This document shows, in pieces, positions 11,191 to 19,080 of a stretch of 21,954 bases of DNA (positions are counted from its first letter, which is position 1; every line of letters starts with the position of its first letter). Location: NCBI GenBank assembly GCA_900553225.1, contig USCV01000024.1:1-21954 (forward strand), read 5' to 3'. The notes beneath the pieces are model-generated. The model ran no database searches. It was not told the DNA's origin and saw nothing but the letters and a program-made list of their open reading frames with translations. The stretch comes from an uncultured Clostridium sp. (GTDB lineage Bacteria > Bacillota > Clostridia > TANB77 > CAG-508). Position numbers and translations under genes: made by a program.

Positions 11191-11257
11191 TTTTATTATT
11201 TCTAGTTATACTATACATAAAAGTTTATACTTTTATTTTTTGATAGAGGTGATTAAT

Positions 11258-11398
11258 TTGACAAACATTAATTGTTCCTCAAATTGCATATATCAAAAAG
11301 ATGGGAAATGTTATTTTGAAAATATATCTACTACAAGAGTAACCCCATCTAATGATTGCGCTTACTTTATATCTAAAAATCAAAAGCTTAAGAATTAA
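11258..11398 (+). CDS. Small Cys-containing conserved protein, 46 aa
   Basis: A 46-residue protein from a TTG start (11258), preceded by GAGGTGATT at good spacing. The long in-frame upstream extension overlaps nth and has no ribosome site. Four Cys lie in the order C-x3-C-x6-C, then one more near a DCAYF motif (NCSSNCIYQKDGKCYF...NDCAYF). This suggests a small metal site. It is similar in look to short clostridial proteins of unknown function. It probably shares a transcript with nth. A perfect inverted repeat overlaps its stop codon. Confidence 0.75.
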   Translation: MTNINCSSNCIYQKDGKCYFENISTTRVTPSNDCAYFISKNQKLKN

Positions 11399-11431
11399 TA
11401 AGCATATTCTTTGCTATTAATTCTTAAGCTT
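11384..11431. terminator. 17-bp perfect inverted repeat, probable terminator
   Basis: AAGCTTAAGAATTAATA (11384-11400) pairs perfectly with 11415-11431 over a 14-nt loop. It starts inside the last codons of the 46-residue gene, before scpB converges. There is no clean T-run, so termination would be less efficient than at the other hairpins here. Confidence 0.6.
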
Positions 11432-11500
11432 CTATATTTATACTAGTTTGATTTTTATTTATAAATTTAATATTTCCTTTTTTCTTCATATTAAAGCAAA

Positions 11501-12082
11501 TCATTCTCCATCTTTGTTTTCTAAATCTTCTATAATATCTTCCATAACAATTTGTTCATTTTCATCAACTTTATATCTTGGAAGTTCTGGAAGTTCTTCT
11601 AAACTAGAAATTCCGAACATTTTTAGAAAATTTTTTGTTGTTTTATATATTGTTGGTCTTCCTGGAGCATCCATTTTTCCGGCTTCTTCTACTAAATTAT
11701 ATTCTAATAGTTTATATAACGTTCCATCTGAATTTACACCACGGATAGCTTCAATTTGTGCTCTAGTTATTTTAGGGTTATATGCAATAATTGCTAAAGT
11801 CTCTAGAGCTGCTTGTGATAAATTGGGTTTACTTCTTTTATCAAATATTGGATATATATATTCATAGTAATCTTTTTTTGTGCAAAGTTGGTATGCATCA
11901 TCTACTTTAATAATTTCTAATCCTCTGTTTGCTTTTTGCATATCTAATTTCATTTTTTCCACAATTTCCATTACTTCTTCAAAGTTTATTTCTAATAAAA
12001 CCATTAATTCTTTTATTTCAACAGGTCTTCCAGCTGCATATAATACGGCTTCTATTATTGCCTCTTTTTTTTCTTGTTCCAT
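11501..12082 (-). CDS. scpB: Segregation and condensation protein B
   Basis: Partner of ScpA and SMC in the bacterial condensin complex, with roles in chromosome compaction and origin segregation. It is 193 residues with two winged-helix domains, the normal build. Typical stretches are EAVLYAAGRPVEIKEL, SQAALETLAIIAYNPKITRAQIEAIRGVNSDGTLYKLLEYNLVEEAG and APGRPTIYKTTKNFLKMFGI. It ends with an acidic tail (EDLENKDGE) and a TGA stop, so TGA is a true stop in this organism. scpA is not next to it, unlike in many Firmicutes. Confidence 0.97.
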   Translation of the reverse strand: MEQEKKEAIIEAVLYAAGRPVEIKELMVLLEINFEEVMEIVEKMKLDMQKANRGLEIIKVDDAYQLCTKKDYYEYIYPIFDKRSKPNLSQAALETLAIIAYNPKITRAQIEAIRGVNSDGTLYKLLEYNLVEEAGKMDAPGRPTIYKTTKNFLKMFGISSLEELPELPRYKVDENEQIVMEDIIEDLENKDGE

Positions 12083-12141
12083 AAAAATACCTCTTTTCCT
12101 TATATTTACTAATTATGACATTCTTTTTTTTATGTGTCAAG

Positions 12142-12174
12142 AAAAATGCACAAGCTTTATAATAAAGCTTGTGC
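12142..12174 (-). terminator. Terminator upstream of scpB
   Basis: A 12-bp perfect stem GCACAAGCTTTA/TAAAGCTTGTGC (12148-12174) with a 3-nt loop, followed on the minus strand by a T-run. It closes the short gene at 12183-12431, so scpB needs its own promoter in 12083-12141. Confidence 0.85.
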
Positions 12175-12182
12175 AAAAGGAA

Positions 12183-12431
12183 CTAGTCGTCTTTGACTTC
12201 AACTTCAATCTGCCTGATAAATTTTCCCATGGAGTCAATCACATCATGAAGTGGAATTTGACCGTTCTTAGCCTGATTAAGCAATCTGCTTACCCAAATT
12301 TTTTCTGGACCTACATATCCTTTTTCAAATGAATACAACTCATTGACTATCTTATTTTCATCGTATTCATCTTCAAGTTCTGATACTTTTTGCTTAATCT
12401 TTTTCAGTTGTTCTAATTCTTTTCTTTTCAA
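12183..12431 (-). CDS. Short helical protein of unknown function
   Basis: About 82 residues. I prefer the TTG start at 12431, because AAGGATGA lies 5 nt upstream; the ATG at 12440 is inside that ribosome site. The N-terminal half is a charged coiled coil (KELEQLKKIKQKVSELEDEYDENKIV). The C-terminal half has GYVGPEKIWVSRLLNQAKNGQIPLHDVIDSMGKFIRQIE. I do not recognise the family. It is a separate unit from scpB because a strong terminator lies between them. Confidence 0.7.
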   Translation of the reverse strand: MKRKELEQLKKIKQKVSELEDEYDENKIVNELYSFEKGYVGPEKIWVSRLLNQAKNGQIPLHDVIDSMGKFIRQIEVEVKDD

Positions 12432-12646
12432 AAAAATCATCCTTTTTTTATTTTTAGGCTATTGCCTATACTTTTATTATACATCATTTGTCGTATTATG
12501 TCAAATTAAAGTGCGCTTTTATACAATATTTGTTTTTATGCAATATATAAGTATTATTATCCAGAATTTACTTTATTTTTTATTGAAATTTTTTATTGTT
12601 TATGCTACTATAAAGTAAATTTTAAATGTTAGGATGTGTTTAATGT

Positions 12647-12799
12647 ATGTCTAATGAAAAAAATAAAAAAATAAAAGTTGTTACTGGAGATGGAAAGCTT
12701 GATATTTCACCAGTTTCTTCACATCTAGAAATTGAAAAACCAAAAGAAAAGAAAAACAAAGAAGATATTATTATACCAAAAGAAAAGAAAAACAAGTAA
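12647..12799 (+). CDS. Lys-rich 50-aa conserved peptide
   Basis: A 50-residue peptide starting MSNEKNKKIKVVTGDGKLDISP. It is charged, with no membrane segment. It has a conserved-looking core (KIKVVTGDG.LDISPVSSHL) and a tail in which the block PKEKKNK appears twice. The look is that of a short family found in Clostridia, function unknown to me. The frame is closed by a stop 6 nt before the ATG, which fixes the start. The ribosome site is weak (AGGATG about 11 nt upstream). It ends 21 nt before a bidirectional terminator. Confidence 0.7.
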   Translation: MSNEKNKKIKVVTGDGKLDISPVSSHLEIEKPKEKKNKEDIIIPKEKKNK

Positions 12800-12820
12800 C
12801 TTAAATTCCTTGTACAGCAA

Positions 12821-12850
12821 AAAAAATAGAGAATTAAATCTCTATTTTTT
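12821..12850. terminator. Bidirectional terminator
   Basis: Stem AAAAAATAGAGA/TCTCTATTTTTT with a 6-nt loop, between the 50-residue gene and the converging SSB-like gene. Confidence 0.85.
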
Positions 12851-12852
12851 TA

Positions 12853-13551
12853 TTACATTGCCTCTTCTTTATTTTCCTGTTGTTCTGTTACTTCTTCATT
12901 ATCATTTTGATTTACTACTTCCAAACTTGCTACAGATACTTCGTATGCAACTTTATTTTCTACTCTTCCATCATCATATTTCTTTTCGTATGTTCTAGAT
13001 TGAACTCTACCTATAATTTTAACTTCAGTTCCAACTGGAATATTTTCACAAAATCTTGCATTTCTTCCCCATGCAATACATGGAATATAATCTGATTTAT
13101 TATATGCTCTATTTACTGCAAGTAAGATATCAGATATTTCTCTACCAAATGGTGTTTGTCTGTAAATTGGTTTTTTACAAATAAATCCGTTTAAAATCAC
13201 TTCATTTGATATAAAATCTTTACTTACTTCAATTTCCTCTTCTTGGTTTTCTACGAATTTAACCTCTTTTGCAAATACAGTAAGTACCAATCTGTTTCTG
13301 TCGTTTTCATAGCTATTGTAAGATCTGAACTGACCTTCAACAATTATTTTTTTGTTCATTTCTAGATCTTCTAATTCAAGTAATCTTTCAGATATTGTAA
13401 TTGGTATAATATCTGCATTACCACTTAAACGTGGAACACTAAGATTAAATATGTAAAACTTTTCTCCATAAATTTCATGACTAAATTTTTTATCACTTGT
13501 TACTTTTCCCACTAAAATAATGTGGTTATTATCTGAATAATTTGTATTCAA
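12853..13551 (-). CDS. Single-stranded DNA-binding protein with two OB folds
   Basis: A 232-residue protein with two tandem OB-fold domains of the SSB type. The first is about residues 8-105 (IILVGKVTSDKKFSHEIYGEKFYIFNLSV). The second is about 117-212 (NEVILNGFICKKPIYRQTPFGREISDILLAVNR...YIPCIAWGRNARF). The tail is acidic (NDNEEVTEQQENKEEAM) but lacks the DDDIPF-type tip of the main SSB. The double-OB form is known in Clostridia as an extra SSB-like protein separate from the replication SSB. Its exact role is not established to my knowledge. The ribosome site GAGGAGGAG lies 10 nt before the ATG. Confidence 0.85.
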   Translation of the reverse strand: MNTNYSDNNHIILVGKVTSDKKFSHEIYGEKFYIFNLSVPRLSGNADIIPITISERLLELEDLEMNKKIIVEGQFRSYNSYENDRNRLVLTVFAKEVKFVENQEEEIEVSKDFISNEVILNGFICKKPIYRQTPFGREISDILLAVNRAYNKSDYIPCIAWGRNARFCENIPVGTEVKIIGRVQSRTYEKKYDDGRVENKVAYEVSVASLEVVNQNDNEEVTEQQENKEEAM

Positions 13552-13827
13552 TTTATTCTCCTCCTCTTATTTGTTTATCTATTGTATCTTATTCATCTTG
13601 TTATCTTTTTAGAATATATTTCATAATTTATATTATACTACCATTTTTTCATTTTGTCTACATAAAAAGTTATTTTTTTACACTTTTTTATTTTATTTTA
13701 ATTGTTTTTTGCTAATTTATATGGCATTTTTTAATTTTTGTAAATTAATTATTTAAAAATTTAGGTGTATTTATGTTTATTTATGGCATTATCAAAATTC
13801 TATTTTATATATTTTGTAAAATTCATA

Positions 13828-14328
13828 CTAAAACTTTAATAACTCTATTGTATCTTGATTATAAATGAGTAATAACGCAATTATTAGCATAATATCATAG
13901 ATGTCACATTGTTCATATTTTTTTAGGCTAATTTCCTGCTGTTCAATATCTTGTTTTTTATTTAATATATTTCTTTGTACACAAATTTGAACATTGTCTT
14001 CTGTATTACTAGACATTGTTATTGTTGATTTTGAATTAAAGCCGTAAGTAATAATTATAGAGTTTATTTCACTTAATATGTTCAAATTCAAATTTAAATC
14101 TGTATTAATAATAATATACTTTGCATTTATCAATATATCTTTTAGATTTTCTATTTTTGAAATCTCTTTATTTATACAAATAGCATCAAATCGTATATTC
14201 TTCATATTTTCTATACTTTTTTCTGTTATATATACAATTTGAAAACATACATTATCAATATTATCTTTTAAAATTTTGTTAATATATTTTTTACTCTTAT
14301 CGTCAGTAATTATTCCTACAAAAACCAT
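13828..14328 (-). CDS. Protein of unknown function (166 aa)
   Basis: Not recognised. It is a 166-residue soluble protein with a regular strand-helix pattern. It starts MVFVGIITDDKSKKYI, has AKYIIINTDLNLNLNIL, and then a striking TYGFNSKSTITMSSNTEDNVQICVQRNI block. That block recalls the C-terminal fold of Mur ligases (TYG.n..A...) only in look. The C-terminal helix is hydrophobic (IYDIMLIIALLLIYN). The ribosome site AAGGAGAA precedes the ATG. It follows the deacetylase by 49 nt on the same strand, so the two are probably co-transcribed. Confidence 0.75.
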   Translation of the reverse strand: MVFVGIITDDKSKKYINKILKDNIDNVCFQIVYITEKSIENMKNIRFDAICINKEISKIENLKDILINAKYIIINTDLNLNLNILSEINSIIITYGFNSKSTITMSSNTEDNVQICVQRNILNKKQDIEQQEISLKKYEQCDIYDIMLIIALLLIYNQDTIELLKF

Positions 14329-14377
14329 AAATTTCTCCTTTTATTTATGTTTTTATTATTTGTATATAAACTATTTT

Positions 14378-15158
14378 TTATTCAGCCTTCTGCCTTTTTT
14401 GCACTCCATTTGCATCTATTGTATAATTTTCTTTATGAATTAATTCAGAAACACTGACAATATCATAACCTTTATTTTTTATATTATGTACTAACATCTC
14501 TAGGCTATCTGCAGTATGTTTTGTTCCATTATGAGATAATATTATACTTCCATTACTTAACTTTTGTTCTAATCTTTTCCACATTTCATCACCTGTTAGA
14601 CCGAGTATAGTCTAATGTATCCAGATTCCACTGAATAGTTTTATGTTTTTGCTCATTTGCTGCATTAATTACTGTATTATTATATTCTCCATATGGTCCT
14701 CTATATAATGTTGTTGGTTTTCCTATAATTTTTTCTATTTTTTCACTACACAAACGAATTTCTTCTGAATTTTGAGAAAGACTTAAATTATTAACGTGTG
14801 GATGAGTATTTGAATGGTTTGCAATTTCATGTCCATTATCTGCAATCTTTTTTACATATTCAGGATATTTATCTACCCAATCTCCAACCATAAAAAATGT
14901 TATATGTACTTTATTTTTTGATAATGTATCTAATATGCTATCAATATCATCTGCATTCCAAGCACAATTCATTGTAAGTGCAACTTTTTTTTCTTCGGTA
15001 TCAACACTATAAATTGGTAATAATTTATTTTGCGATGAAGTTAAAATTGCCTCTTTGTTTCTATCAACAATTACATTGGCCATCATAAACAAAACTACTA
15101 TTGTACTTAATGCTATAACATATGAATAAATCTTTTCCTTATTAAACACAATAAACAT
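14378..15158 (-). CDS. Polysaccharide deacetylase (CE4, sporulation type), one +1 frameshift at an in-frame CGG
   Basis: Probably a membrane-anchored peptidoglycan or cortex N-deacetylase. I chose ATG 15158 (GGGAGG 6 nt before) over the TTG at 15173. A membrane segment covers about residues 8-28. The CE4 motifs are HSNTHPH (motif 2), RGPYGEYN (motif 3), DTLDYT (motif 4) and ILSHN (motif 5). Motif 1 reads TMNCAWNADD where TFDxAW is usual, so the catalytic-base Asp seems to be Asn. In frame 0 it stops 5 codons after DYT. Skipping the C of CGG (14603) gives TGLTGDEMWKRL and restores the last 74 residues, including motif 5. The total is about 259 residues. The restored Gly matches the G of the LDW-x-G pattern of relatives. 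Confidence 0.9.
14600..14606 (-). other. Putative +1 frameshift / quadruplet site ACT-CGG-T in the deacetylase
   Basis: The codons read TAT ACT CGG TCT AAC AGG TGA TGA. Dropping the C gives ACT GGT CTA ACA GGT GAT and keeps the family pattern. The octamer TACTCGGT is the same as at the mtaB site. Confidence 0.75.
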
Positions 15159-15295
15159 AAAAAAACCTCCCAAAATAATCTAATTTATTTTATGATTATT
15201 TTAACAGCTTTATGAAATTTTATTATATTTTTTAGTAATATCGGACATTCAGTACTGTATAAAATAAGACTATAATATATTTTAGGAGGATTTTT

Positions 15296-16069
15296 ATGAA
15301 GGTTATTCATATAAAAAAGAAAAAACTATTACTTTTTAATAGTATCTTTCTGACATTTATCATTACATTTTGCATGTTTTCAACATCTTTTGGTATGCAA
15401 CATTATTATAAATTAGATTTTCAGACTGGTTTAGTCACTGCTACTAAATTAAATGTAAGAAGTGGTCCAGGTACTGGTTACGGAATAGTTACAACTGTTA
15501 ATAAAAACCAATATATTCGTGTATTTGCTGGAGTTGGAGATTGGTATATTGTTCAAGTTGAAGGAGATTATGTTGGAGCAGTAAATAAAAAATATATTAA
15601 ACCAATTTATCCGTCTAAGACCAATACAGGCACTAATACTAACACCAATACTAATACTGGAACAACTCAAACTACAACATCTAATTTAAGTGCTGATGAA
15701 CAGGAAGTTTTTAATTTAATTAATAATCAAAGAACGCAAAATGGATTAAGTGCATTAAAAATTGACTCTGAAGTTCAAAAAGTTGCTAGAATTAAAGCTC
15801 AAGATATGGTCAATAATAATTACTTTTCACATACTTCACCCACTTATGGTTCTCCTTTTGATATGCTAAAGAGTTATAAAGTTTCATATAATACAGCTGG
15901 AGAAAATATAGCTGGAAATTCTAGTAATTCGGGAGCTGTAAATGCTTGGATGAATTCATCAGGTCATAGAGCCAATATTTTAAATAAGTCTTTTAATTAT
16001 ACTGGAATTGGAGTTGTTAATAGTCCAAAGTATGGAAAAGTATATGTTCAAATGTTTATTGGAAAATAA
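15296..16069 (+). CDS. Secreted SH3-CAP domain protein
   Basis: A 257-residue exported protein. The signal peptide or anchor is about residues 8-33 (KKKKLLLFNSIFLTFIITFCMF). A bacterial SH3 domain follows at about 45-105 (KLNVRSGPGTGYGIVTTV). Next come a Thr/Asn repeat linker (106-133, TNTNTNTNTGTTQTTT) and a C-terminal CAP/SCP domain (about 135-257). The CAP domain has the active-site-like His of YFSHTSP, GENIAGNS, MNSSGHRANIL and FNYTGIGVV. It resembles the YkwD/SafA-neighbour type of wall-bound CAP proteins in spore formers. The biochemical role of bacterial CAP domains is not settled. AGGAGGA precedes the ATG. It is divergent from the deacetylase, another wall gene. Confidence 0.92.
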   Translation: MKVIHIKKKKLLLFNSIFLTFIITFCMFSTSFGMQHYYKLDFQTGLVTATKLNVRSGPGTGYGIVTTVNKNQYIRVFAGVGDWYIVQVEGDYVGAVNKKYIKPIYPSKTNTGTNTNTNTNTGTTQTTTSNLSADEQEVFNLINNQRTQNGLSALKIDSEVQKVARIKAQDMVNNNYFSHTSPTYGSPFDMLKSYKVSYNTAGENIAGNSSNSGAVNAWMNSSGHRANILNKSFNYTGIGVVNSPKYGKVYVQMFIGK

Positions 16070-16108
16070 CAAAGTAAACAAATAATCATTTTACTTATTC
16101 TATTTTCT

Positions 16109-16149
16109 AAAAAATCGATACTTATTTTTAACTAAGTAATCGATTTTTT
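16109..16149. terminator. Bidirectional terminator between the CAP and metallopeptidase genes
   Basis: A nearly perfect stem (AAAAAATCGAT.ACTTA with TAAGT.ATCGATTTTTT, 16109-16125 and 16133-16149) with A/T runs on both sides. It lies between converging genes. Confidence 0.85.
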
Positions 16150-16151
16150 TG

Positions 16152-16826
16152 TTATTTTAATCTACTTCTAACTTCTTTATAATCTTTCATATATTTTTCT
16201 ACCATATTCCAGAATTCTTTAGAGTGATTCATATATTTTAAATGACATATTTCATGTAAAACTACATATTGTATAACTTGTCTATCATATTTCATTAACT
16301 CAGAATTTATTGTAATATTTTTATTTTGTGTACAAGTCCCCCATGCAGTTTTTAATCTTTTAATTCTATATTTATTAGCTTTAATTCCTACAATTCTGGT
16401 TACAACCATCATAGCCATTGCAACTTCTTTTTCAGCTATTTTCATATATAAATTATTAATTAAATCTTTTATTATTTGTGTATTATTTCTATTTTTTCTT
16501 TCTAGTGGCAAACTTATTACTACATCACTTTCATTAAGTTCTAATATGGGTTTTATATCCTTTAAAAACTGAACTTGTAATAAAAAATCTTTTCCTAAAA
16601 TTTTAACAGTATTTCCATCTTTATAATTTTCGACTACGTTTTGATTTATTTTTTCGTAAATCCATTTTTTCTTTCTATCAACTATGTCTTCAATTTCACT
16701 TTGTTTCATTTTAATTGGTGCTTTGACTATAACTTTATTATCTCTTACATGTATATAAAGATTTTTTATTTTCGACCTTACTATTTCGTATTCGATTATT
16801 TTACTATTATATTTAACTTTATTCAT
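16152..16826 (-). CDS. YgjP-like (DUF45) zinc metallopeptidase-type protein
   Basis: 224 residues. The C-terminal zinc-protease core has HEICHLKYMNHSKEFW: HExxH, with a third His ten residues after the start of the motif and a following acidic residue, as in the YgjP/WLM-SprT-related families. Upstream is the family's AWGTCT turn (KRLKTAWGTCTQNKNITIN). The N-terminal half (SKIKNLYIHVRDNKVIVKAPIKM, then DRKKKWIYEKI) is the usual DUF45 lead-in. The length is normal. The protein has no signal peptide and is probably cytoplasmic. The true substrate of the family is not well known. It is a single gene, facing the CAP gene across a terminator. Confidence 0.92.
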   Translation of the reverse strand: MNKVKYNSKIIEYEIVRSKIKNLYIHVRDNKVIVKAPIKMKQSEIEDIVDRKKKWIYEKINQNVVENYKDGNTVKILGKDFLLQVQFLKDIKPILELNESDVVISLPLERKNRNNTQIIKDLINNLYMKIAEKEVAMAMMVVTRIVGIKANKYRIKRLKTAWGTCTQNKNITINSELMKYDRQVIQYVVLHEICHLKYMNHSKEFWNMVEKYMKDYKEVRSRLK

Positions 16827-17052
16827 TTATAACTTTATTCCTTTCTTATCCTTACTATGTCCCTCTTACCATTACATCATAAAGATCTAATCTCCTGAAT
16901 GAATTTATTTATGTTTTTTAACTTTTATATTATCAAACAGTAACATATTATATATAATTATACCACATTTTCTTGACATTAGTAAAAAAATCTTATATAC
17001 TTTCATTAACAATTTTTCCCATTTTTTAATTCTTATAAAGGAGTTTTTATCT

Positions 17053-18555
17053 ATGAAACAAGCATTTGAAATCTTAAAGAAATACTTCGGATATGAAGAT
17101 TTTAGACCTGGTCAAAAAGAAATTATTAAACACATTCTTAACCAAGAAGATTGCTTAGGAATAATGCCTACTGGAGCTGGTAAATCAATATGTTATCAAG
17201 TCCCCTCATTAATATTTTTAGGTGTTACAATTGTTATCTCTCCTCTAATCTCACTTATGAAAGATCAAGTTGATGCATTAAATGTAAAACAAATCTCATC
17301 TTGCTACATAAATAGCACACTCTCACCATTAGAATATAAAACTATCTTGCAAAATATTTCAAATGGTAACTATAAAATTATTTATATTGCACCAGAAAGG
17401 CTAAAATCAGAAAATTTTATAGAATTTTTAAATACTCTTTCCATTTCAATGATTACAATTGATGAAGCTCATTGTGTATCCCAATGGGGACACGATTTTA
17501 GACCTAGTTATTTACAAATTGCACCTGTTATTTCAAAGCTTAAACATCGTCCAATAGTTACTGCTTTTACCGCTACTGCCACAGAAACTGTAAAAAATGA
17601 TATAATAAAAATATTAAACTTAAAGAATCCCTTTACTTTAACAACAGGATTTGATCGTGCCAATTTATCATTTCAAGTTTATAATTCTATTATAAAAAAA
17701 GAGTTTGTAGTAAACTATATAGAAGAACATAAAAGTTCATGTGGCGTAATTTACTGCTTAACAAGAAAATCTGTAGATTCTCTTTATTATTATCTAAAAA
17801 GTCTTTCCTATTCCATAGGTAAATACCATGGCGGAATGTCTGAAAAACAAAGAAGTAAGAATCAAGATTTATTTTTATCTGGAAAATATTCTATTATGAT
17901 TGCAACAAATGCATTTGGAATGGGAATTGATAAACCAAATATTCGATTTGTTATTCACTATAATATGCCAAAAGATTTAGAAGGCTATTATCAAGAGGCA
18001 GGTCGAGCCGGAAGAGACGGATTAGCAGCAGAATGTATTTTATTGTTTAGTAAATCAGATATTGTTTCAAACAAATTTCTAATTAATCATGGAAGTAGCC
18101 TTCTTAATCACACAAATGAATATCAGAAACTAAAACAAATAACACTGTATTGCCAAACTAAACTTTGTCTTAGAAGATATATTTTAGAATACTTTGGTGA
18201 ACATCCAAATTTTAAAATATGTAATTATTGTAGTAATTGTACTTATAATAATTTAAACAGCTACTCAAATTTTCAAAAGCCTTTTGACTTAAGTATACAG
18301 CCAAATAATAATATAAAAAACCTTCCATCTAACTTCAAATTATTTTCTATTTTAAAAGCAATTCGTTTAGAGCTTTCTATTAAATATAAAGTTCCTCCAT
18401 TTATGATTTTTCATAACAAAACCTTAATTGAAATGACAAAATCTCTTCCAACAGATATAAATAGTCTATTACAAATTAAAGGGATAGGTAAATATAAAGC
18501 TGAAACATACGGTAAGGAATTTATCTTTGCAATAAAGACTTTTATTGGCACTTAA
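17053..18555 (+). CDS. recQ: ATP-dependent DNA helicase RecQ, short form
   Basis: 3'-5' superfamily 2 helicase for recombination and repair. 500 residues. Motif 0 is FRPGQKEII, Walker A is TGAGKS (about 40-45) and the DEAH box is in TIDEAHC. The aromatic-rich loop is SQWGHDFRPSY, and motif VI is QEAGRAGRDG. Zinc-site cysteines follow (LYCQTKLCLRRY...ICNYCSNC). Only about 40 residues separate the zinc site from a C-terminal HRDC domain (LLQIKGIGKYKAETYG), so the winged-helix part of RQC appears missing or strongly reduced compared with the 600-residue E. coli form. The ribosome site AAAGGAG fixes the ATG. CGG is present five times, but always across codons. CGA is used once, in the GRAGRDG motif. 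Confidence 0.96.
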   Translation: MKQAFEILKKYFGYEDFRPGQKEIIKHILNQEDCLGIMPTGAGKSICYQVPSLIFLGVTIVISPLISLMKDQVDALNVKQISSCYINSTLSPLEYKTILQNISNGNYKIIYIAPERLKSENFIEFLNTLSISMITIDEAHCVSQWGHDFRPSYLQIAPVISKLKHRPIVTAFTATATETVKNDIIKILNLKNPFTLTTGFDRANLSFQVYNSIIKKEFVVNYIEEHKSSCGVIYCLTRKSVDSLYYYLKSLSYSIGKYHGGMSEKQRSKNQDLFLSGKYSIMIATNAFGMGIDKPNIRFVIHYNMPKDLEGYYQEAGRAGRDGLAAECILLFSKSDIVSNKFLINHGSSLLNHTNEYQKLKQITLYCQTKLCLRRYILEYFGEHPNFKICNYCSNCTYNNLNSYSNFQKPFDLSIQPNNNIKNLPSNFKLFSILKAIRLELSIKYKVPPFMIFHNKTLIEMTKSLPTDINSLLQIKGIGKYKAETYGKEFIFAIKTFIGT

Positions 18556-18619
18556 ATTAAGAATAAACATTTTAAATTTTTTCATAATTTAAAATTTATT
18601 ACCTTATATAATAAAAAAA

Positions 18620-18648
18620 TTACTCTAATAAATATTTATTATGAGTAA
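18620..18648. terminator. Hairpin between recQ and the DUF2752 gene
   Basis: TTACTC (18620-18625) pairs with GAGTAA (18643-18648) around a self-complementary A/T core, with T or A runs on both sides. It is probably a shared terminator for the two converging genes. Confidence 0.7.
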
Positions 18649-18667
18649 CCTTTTTCTTAATATTTAA

Positions 18668-19063
18668 TTAATAAAACAATGTTGTCATATTTCTAGCAAT
18701 CATAAAAATTATAATAACAACCAAAAATATTTTTAATATTATATCTAATGGCTTATTTACTATTGGTTCATCTTTAATAATATATCTTAAATAACGGTAA
18801 GTGCTATAACTAAATATTACCGCACTTGGTAATAACATTAAATTGTACCAAATTGCCTCTTTTATTCTTCCATTTAATAAATTATGTATTGCTCTTGTCA
18901 TTCCACATCCAGCACATTTTATTCCAGTTAATTTATAAAATATACACGGTATAAAAAAACTATGTTCTTCTGGATTATATTTTTTTACAATAACAGCTCC
19001 TATACATGCTATAATTGCTAGTATGCTAATAAAAATTACACTATTTCTCTTCTTCTTATTCAT
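18668..19063 (-). CDS. DUF2752 membrane protein
   Basis: 131 residues, three hydrophobic segments (about 8-26, 72-90 and 108-127). The family signature is CIFYKLTGIKCAGCGMTRAIHNLLNGRIKEAIWYN: a Cys-x2-Cys-G-M-T-R-A turn after the first helix and a conserved Asn before the second. The function of DUF2752 is unknown. It starts 17 nt after the true (shifted) end of the CD225 gene, so the two form a tight operon. DUF2752 proteins often sit with CD225 or TM2 proteins, which supports the pairing. Confidence 0.92.
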   Translation of the reverse strand: MNKKKRNSVIFISILAIIACIGAVIVKKYNPEEHSFFIPCIFYKLTGIKCAGCGMTRAIHNLLNGRIKEAIWYNLMLLPSAVIFSYSTYRYLRYIIKDEPIVNKPLDIILKIFLVVIIIFMIARNMTTLFY

Positions 19064-19080
19064 TTTAACTTTCCTAATTT

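Noticed and set aside
15159..15173. TTG at 15173 as the deacetylase start
   Set aside because: The GGGAGG ribosome site lies between it and the ATG at 15158, so it would be inside the coding region.
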